The translations under genes were made by a program, and so were the position numbers. A DNA stretch of 10,150 nt from Lachnospiraceae bacterium. GTDB taxonomy: Bacteria; Bacillota; Clostridia; Lachnospirales; Lachnospiraceae. The stretch lies in NCBI GenBank assembly GCA_015057205.1, contig SVEW01000083.1:1-10150 (forward strand). Reading direction: 5' to 3'. Of the stretch, positions 7,881 through 10,150 are shown piece after piece; positions within the stretch are counted from its first letter, which is position 1; each line of letters starts with the position of its first letter. The notes beneath the pieces are model-generated. The model saw nothing but the letters and a program-made list of their open reading frames with translations, was not told where the DNA came from and searched no databases.

Positions 7881-8633
7881 ATGAAAAGGGTAGGGATGGC
7901 AGTGTGGCTGATATTGGCCTGCATCTGTATGGTTTACGCGAATATCGTTAAGAATATCGGCTCCGGAACGGGATTTTTTGTATTCTGGGTACTTTTAAGT
8001 GTATGTTTTATGGTGATGGCAGCGGCAGTGAAGCTGGATTGGTGGAAAAAAATGCCGAAACGTCTCCGTACTGTTTTGATTACGCTTTTGTGCCTGGGAG
8101 TTGCAGCTTTTCTTGGTGTGGAAGGGTGCATTATTAATAGCATGCATGCAGAAGGAACAGCAAATTTGGATTACATCGTTGTACTTGGTGCACAGGTGCG
8201 AGAAAAGGGTCCAAGTAAAGTATTGAAATATCGTTTGGAACAGGCGCGACTTTACTTGAAACAGAATCCGGATACCATTTGTATTTTATCCGGTGGAAAA
8301 GGGGACAATGAGCCGGTGGCGGAGGCAGTTGGTATGTCTGACTATATGGTGAAAAACGGAATTGATCCGGCAAGGTTGCTGTTGGAAACCCAGTCATTGA
8401 CCACAGCAGAAAATATTTCAAACAGTCGTCACTTGATTGAACCGGGGGCCAAAGTGGGTATTGTGACCAATGATTTTCACGTTTTTAGGGCAGTTCAGAC
8501 AGCACGAAAATATGGTCTTGACAATGCGGTGGGAATCGCATCCCCGTCGCCAAAGACCTTTCTTTTGAACAACATGATGCGAGAATTTTTTGCAGAAATA
8601 AAATTCTTGGGCAATATGGTGATTCATAGATAA
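7881..8633 (+). CDS. YdcF-like membrane protein (DUF218 family)
   Basis: A 250-residue protein with three predicted N-terminal membrane helices (about 4-21, 31-50, 62-84) followed by a DUF218 domain (about 97-240). Family hallmarks are visible: YIVVLGAQV at 98-106, LSGGKGDNEP at 136-145, the conserved TTAEN within SLTTAENISNS at 172-182, and VTNDFHVFRA at 195-204. Relatives include SanA, ElyC and YdcF of E. coli, which act in envelope integrity and polysaccharide metabolism. The exact reaction is unknown. It follows the PspC gene with a 9-base gap and its own AAGGTG ribosome site. No clear terminator lies between its stop and the tRNA-Pro promoter only 8 bases later, so read-through into the tRNA is plausible. 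The strong hairpin after the tRNA may serve both. Confidence 0.87.
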   Translation: MKRVGMAVWLILACICMVYANIVKNIGSGTGFFVFWVLLSVCFMVMAAAVKLDWWKKMPKRLRTVLITLLCLGVAAFLGVEGCIINSMHAEGTANLDYIVVLGAQVREKGPSKVLKYRLEQARLYLKQNPDTICILSGGKGDNEPVAEAVGMSDYMVKNGIDPARLLLETQSLTTAENISNSRHLIEPGAKVGIVTNDFHVFRAVQTARKYGLDNAVGIASPSPKTFLLNNMMREFFAEIKFLGNMVIHR

Positions 8634-8641
8634 AGAAGTTC

Positions 8642-8670
8642 TTGTATAAACGATGATTTTTCGGTATAAT
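8642..8670 (+). promoter_or_regulatory. promoter of tRNA-Pro
   Basis: TTGTAT at 8642-8647 and a perfect TATAAT at 8665-8670 are 17 bases apart. The first tRNA base is at 8680, so the 5' leader would be very short. This gives the tRNA its own transcription independent of the upstream operon. Confidence 0.72.
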
Positions 8671-8679
8671 AAAGGTGGA

Positions 8680-8753
<74 letters not shown>

Positions 8754-8762
8754 CGTAAGGAG

Positions 8763-8806
8763 TGCGGAGTAGCGAAGCGAGAAGGCTACTCTGCATTTTC
8801 TTTTTT
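8763..8806 (+). terminator. intrinsic terminator after tRNA-Pro
   Basis: Bases 8763-8773 pair with 8785-8795 (11 pairs, one G-U), with an 11-base loop, followed by TTTTCTTTTTT. It begins 9 bases after the tRNA. This is the strongest terminator in the window and would also stop any read-through from the YdcF-like gene. Confidence 0.9.
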
Positions 8807-8843
8807 AAAAAATGGTGAAAGCATGGCTTGGATACTATCGCTA

Positions 8844-8852
8844 TGATATAAT
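8844..8852 (+). promoter_or_regulatory. extended -10 promoter of the alpha/beta hydrolase
   Basis: TGATATAAT is a perfect extended -10 element. No good -35 box is spaced 16-18 bases upstream, which is tolerated with an extended -10. Transcription would start near 8859, downstream of the ATG at 8812. This argues that the true start codon is the later one at 8887. Confidence 0.62.
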
Positions 8853-8886
8853 AGAAACAAATACTTATAGGTTGGGAGATAAATAT

Positions 8887-9723
8887 ATGAAACCTGTGAT
8901 AATATCACTGATTGCGTTGTGTTCGTCCCTGCTGGTTGCAGGAGTCGTTACCGCGTGGGTTGTAAGAAAACGTAAATTAAAGGAAGGCCGCCAAAAGGGC
9001 AGATGGATTTTTCTGTTTTGCATTTTGACGGTTGTATTTTTCATATTAGGTGGATTTATATATTTTGGTACCTATTATCGGGCAACTGACTTCGCTCTGA
9101 AATATATGGAGAGTACGAAATATGTAACGGTTAGTCGCGAGAAGGATGGTTATTTTTTTGATGGGCCGGGGACAGAGAAAGCCTTCATTTTTTACCCGGG
9201 GGCGAAAGTGGATGAAAGAGCTTACGCACCGATGCTTCACATTATGGCAGAAGAAGGTGTGGATTGTTTTATGGTGAAGATGCCATTGCATATGGCATTT
9301 TTAGGGAGAGAGAAAGCTTCCGGTATTATGCGACACTATGCTTATGATGAATGGTTTATTGGAGGGCATTCACTGGGAGGTGCCATGGCGGCGGTATATG
9401 CGGCAGACCATAGTGAAGACTTGACAGGTGTGGTTTTGTTTGCAAGTTTTGCGACGAAAACTATTTCTGACTCTCTGCGACTTGTATCTGTTGTTGGAAC
9501 GCAGGATAAGGTGTTGAATTGGGATAGCTATAATGCGAACAAGAAGCACTGGCCGAAGAAGGCTTCAGAAGTAAGTGTTTACGGAGGGAATCATGCTCAG
9601 TTCGGTTCATACGGTCATCAGAAGGGTGATGGAAAGGCGAAGATTAAGCCGTCGGAGCAGGTTGGGCTGGCTGCGGATGCAGCACTGCGGTTAATCTATA
9701 ATATGCCGGCGAATGAAGAGTAG
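8887..9723 (+). CDS. membrane-anchored alpha/beta hydrolase
   Basis: A 278-residue protein with two N-terminal hydrophobic helices (about 4-26 and 41-61) separated by a short basic loop, and a hydrolase domain from about 95 to 275. The catalytic triad is readable: nucleophile S162 in GGHSLGG, D207 in VVGTQDKV, H236 in YGGNHAQFGSYG. FYPGAKVDERAY at 102-113 and CFMVKMPLH at 127-135 are typical of the Abhydrolase_5-type family. The substrate is unknown; an esterase or lipase-like role at the membrane is inferred. The start at 8887 is preferred over the in-frame ATG at 8812. It has GGGAG at 8874-8878 with 8-base spacing, it begins directly at a hydrophobic segment, and a TATAAT box lies between the two ATGs. 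The gene is monocistronic, with terminator hairpins upstream and downstream. Confidence 0.9.
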   Translation: MKPVIISLIALCSSLLVAGVVTAWVVRKRKLKEGRQKGRWIFLFCILTVVFFILGGFIYFGTYYRATDFALKYMESTKYVTVSREKDGYFFDGPGTEKAFIFYPGAKVDERAYAPMLHIMAEEGVDCFMVKMPLHMAFLGREKASGIMRHYAYDEWFIGGHSLGGAMAAVYAADHSEDLTGVVLFASFATKTISDSLRLVSVVGTQDKVLNWDSYNANKKHWPKKASEVSVYGGNHAQFGSYGHQKGDGKAKIKPSEQVGLAADAALRLIYNMPANEE

Positions 9724-9744
9724 TTGCAACAAAGAGAGGGTAAT

Positions 9745-9777
9745 ATGGGATACAGAATTTTATTGGTAGTGGACTAA
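9745..9777 (+). pseudogene. possible response-regulator start, truncated after 10 codons
   Basis: The frame reads MGYRILLVVD and then a stop. GAGAGGG stands at 9735-9741 as a fitting ribosome site. The peptide resembles the first beta strand of receiver domains, which commonly start YRILLVDDE. No continuation of a receiver domain is seen in the three forward frames downstream, so this would be a remnant rather than a simple frameshift. Chance similarity over ten residues is possible. It might also be a short leader peptide. Confidence 0.3.
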
Positions 9778-9851
9778 TATTGTAGATAAATGATTATCTG
9801 CATTTCGATTTTTGCGTGGGTGCAGAGGGATAAGGGAGAAGCGAAGACTGT

Positions 9852-10001
9852 ATGACTCTGACATTTGTGTGTCGGAGTTTTTTTGTTACGTATTATCCGG
9901 AAGATCCGTCTTTTTTGGAACTGGATTATGAAGAGGTGAAAGAATTAATCCGTCAATTGGCGATGCAGGAAGGGTTATTCTTTAAGCCGCATTTACCATA
10001 G
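9852..10001 (+). CDS. 49-codon open frame of unknown function, possibly the tail of a lost gene
   Basis: The frame starts at ATG 9852 and ends with TAG at 9999-10001. From about codon 14 onward it looks like genuine protein: YYPEDPSFLELDYEE, then an amphipathic helix around VKELIRQLAMQEG, then FFKPHLP. The first 13 codons coincide with a terminator hairpin and its T-run, so they are probably not protein-coding in origin. AAGGGAG at 9832-9838 is rather far (13 bases) from the ATG. I do not recognise the family. The best reading is the C-terminal remnant of an old gene, joined by a deletion to the end of the upstream transcription unit. A real small gene is the alternative. Confidence 0.35.
   Translation: MTLTFVCRSFFVTYYPEDPSFLELDYEEVKELIRQLAMQEGLFFKPHLP
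9855..9884 (+). terminator. intrinsic terminator downstream of the hydrolase
   Basis: ACTCTGACA (9855-9863) pairs with TGTCGGAGT (9870-9878), nine pairs including one T-G wobble, with a six-base loop, followed by six further T residues. It is the first strong terminator after the hydrolase stop, about 130 bases downstream. It lies inside the 49-codon frame, which weakens the case for expression of that frame. Confidence 0.75.
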
Positions 10002-10043
10002 TTCCCATTACACAAACTGAAGCGATTTCTGCTTTCAGAAAAT

Positions 10044-10147
10044 CTTACGTGTCATATGCGGGTTTCTCCATTTTCACACGTAGGCTTCCACTGTGCTTTT
10101 TCCAATTCCTACGTGTGGATTCCCGATTCGCTAAATTCACCCGTAGG
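10044..10147. repeat. array of about 10-base motifs in alternating orientation
   Basis: Four copies of a CCTACGTGTG-like motif follow each other with alternating strand: CTTACGTGT at 10044-10052 (forward), CACACGTAGG at 10075-10084 (reverse), CCTACGTGTG at 10108-10117 (forward), CACCCGTAGG at 10138-10147 (reverse). The second and third are perfect reverse complements. The starts are 31, 33 and 30 bases apart. Spacers of 20-23 bases are unlike each other apart from AT-rich bases just before the motifs. Pairs 1-2 and 3-4 can each form a 9-10 pair hairpin, and the pair unit recurs after about 64 bases. The array reaches the window edge and probably continues. It is not coding in any evident frame. 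The layout resembles alternating REP/BIME-type intergenic repeats, but binding sites for a DNA-binding protein or a structured RNA are also possible. Confidence 0.72.
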
Positions 10148-10150
10148 TTT

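Larger units (their letters stand above)
9724..10150. other. intergenic region without a convincing full gene
   Basis: These 427 bases hold four things: a 10-codon open frame resembling the beginning of a response regulator, a terminator hairpin, a 49-codon open frame of unknown origin that overlaps the terminator, and an array of alternating motifs at the right edge. Small AT-rich inverted repeats stand at 9784-9799 and 10026-10041. The mixture of short remnants suggests decayed or rearranged DNA. Each part is described separately. Confidence 0.6.

Noticed and set aside
8812..8886. N-terminal extension of the alpha/beta hydrolase from ATG 8812
   Set aside because: This ATG has no ribosome site, follows the terminator T-run directly, and lies upstream of the TATAAT box. 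The ATG at 8887 has GGGAG and begins a hydrophobic segment.
9784..9799. Second terminator after the hydrolase
   Set aside because: AGATAA/TTATCT forms only six weak pairs and the T-rich stretch is interrupted and distant. The hairpin at 9855-9884 is far better.
9790..9855. 21-codon open frame overlapping the start of the 49-codon frame
   Set aside because: It has no ribosome binding site and no protein-like pattern, and its start lies within an AT-rich inverted repeat.
10044..10150. CRISPR array
   Set aside because: Motifs are only about 10 bases, alternate in orientation and vary in sequence. Spacers are 20-23 bases, and no cas gene is in the window.

Overview
The window looks like chromosomal DNA of a low-to-moderate GC anaerobic Firmicute, most likely a gut clostridium of the Lachnospiraceae. 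This is inferred from the gene set: a type III glutamine synthetase, a soluble multidomain EAL protein, MgtC/SapB, a stand-alone PspC domain and a DUF218/YdcF protein. Strong AAGGAGG-type ribosome binding sites, TATAAT promoters and a tRNA gene without an encoded CCA fit the same group. No species can be named from the sequence alone.

Left edge (1-187): the 3' end of a group II intron (domains V and VI) enters from outside the window and ends near base 76. A short leader with a possible extended -10 promoter follows.

Region 188-5334 (+): a compact three-gene operon with gaps of 13 and 16 bases. It encodes a 1114-residue PAS/EAL protein with one intact-looking EAL phosphodiesterase domain and two degenerate GGDEF domains, an MgtC/SapB-type membrane protein, and an exported protein with a transglutaminase-like Cys-His-Asp triad. 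It ends at a bidirectional terminator shared with the convergent glnN. The pairing of a c-di-GMP protein with an exported transglutaminase-like protein recalls the LapD/LapG logic, though homology is not shown.

Region 5340-7445 (-): glnN, glutamine synthetase III, complete. It is transcribed divergently from a two-gene operon (7677-8633, +) encoding a PspC-domain protein and a YdcF-like membrane protein. That operon has a good promoter and a nested hairpin in its leader.

Region 8642-8806 (+): a tRNA-Pro(GGG) gene with its own promoter and a strong terminator. A membrane-anchored alpha/beta hydrolase (8887-9723) follows, with its own promoter.

Right edge (9724-10150): no convincing full gene. 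It holds a 10-codon open frame resembling the start of a response regulator, a terminator, a 49-codon open frame with protein-like composition, and a regular array of about 10-base motifs in alternating orientation that runs off the window. This array is the least explained structure here.
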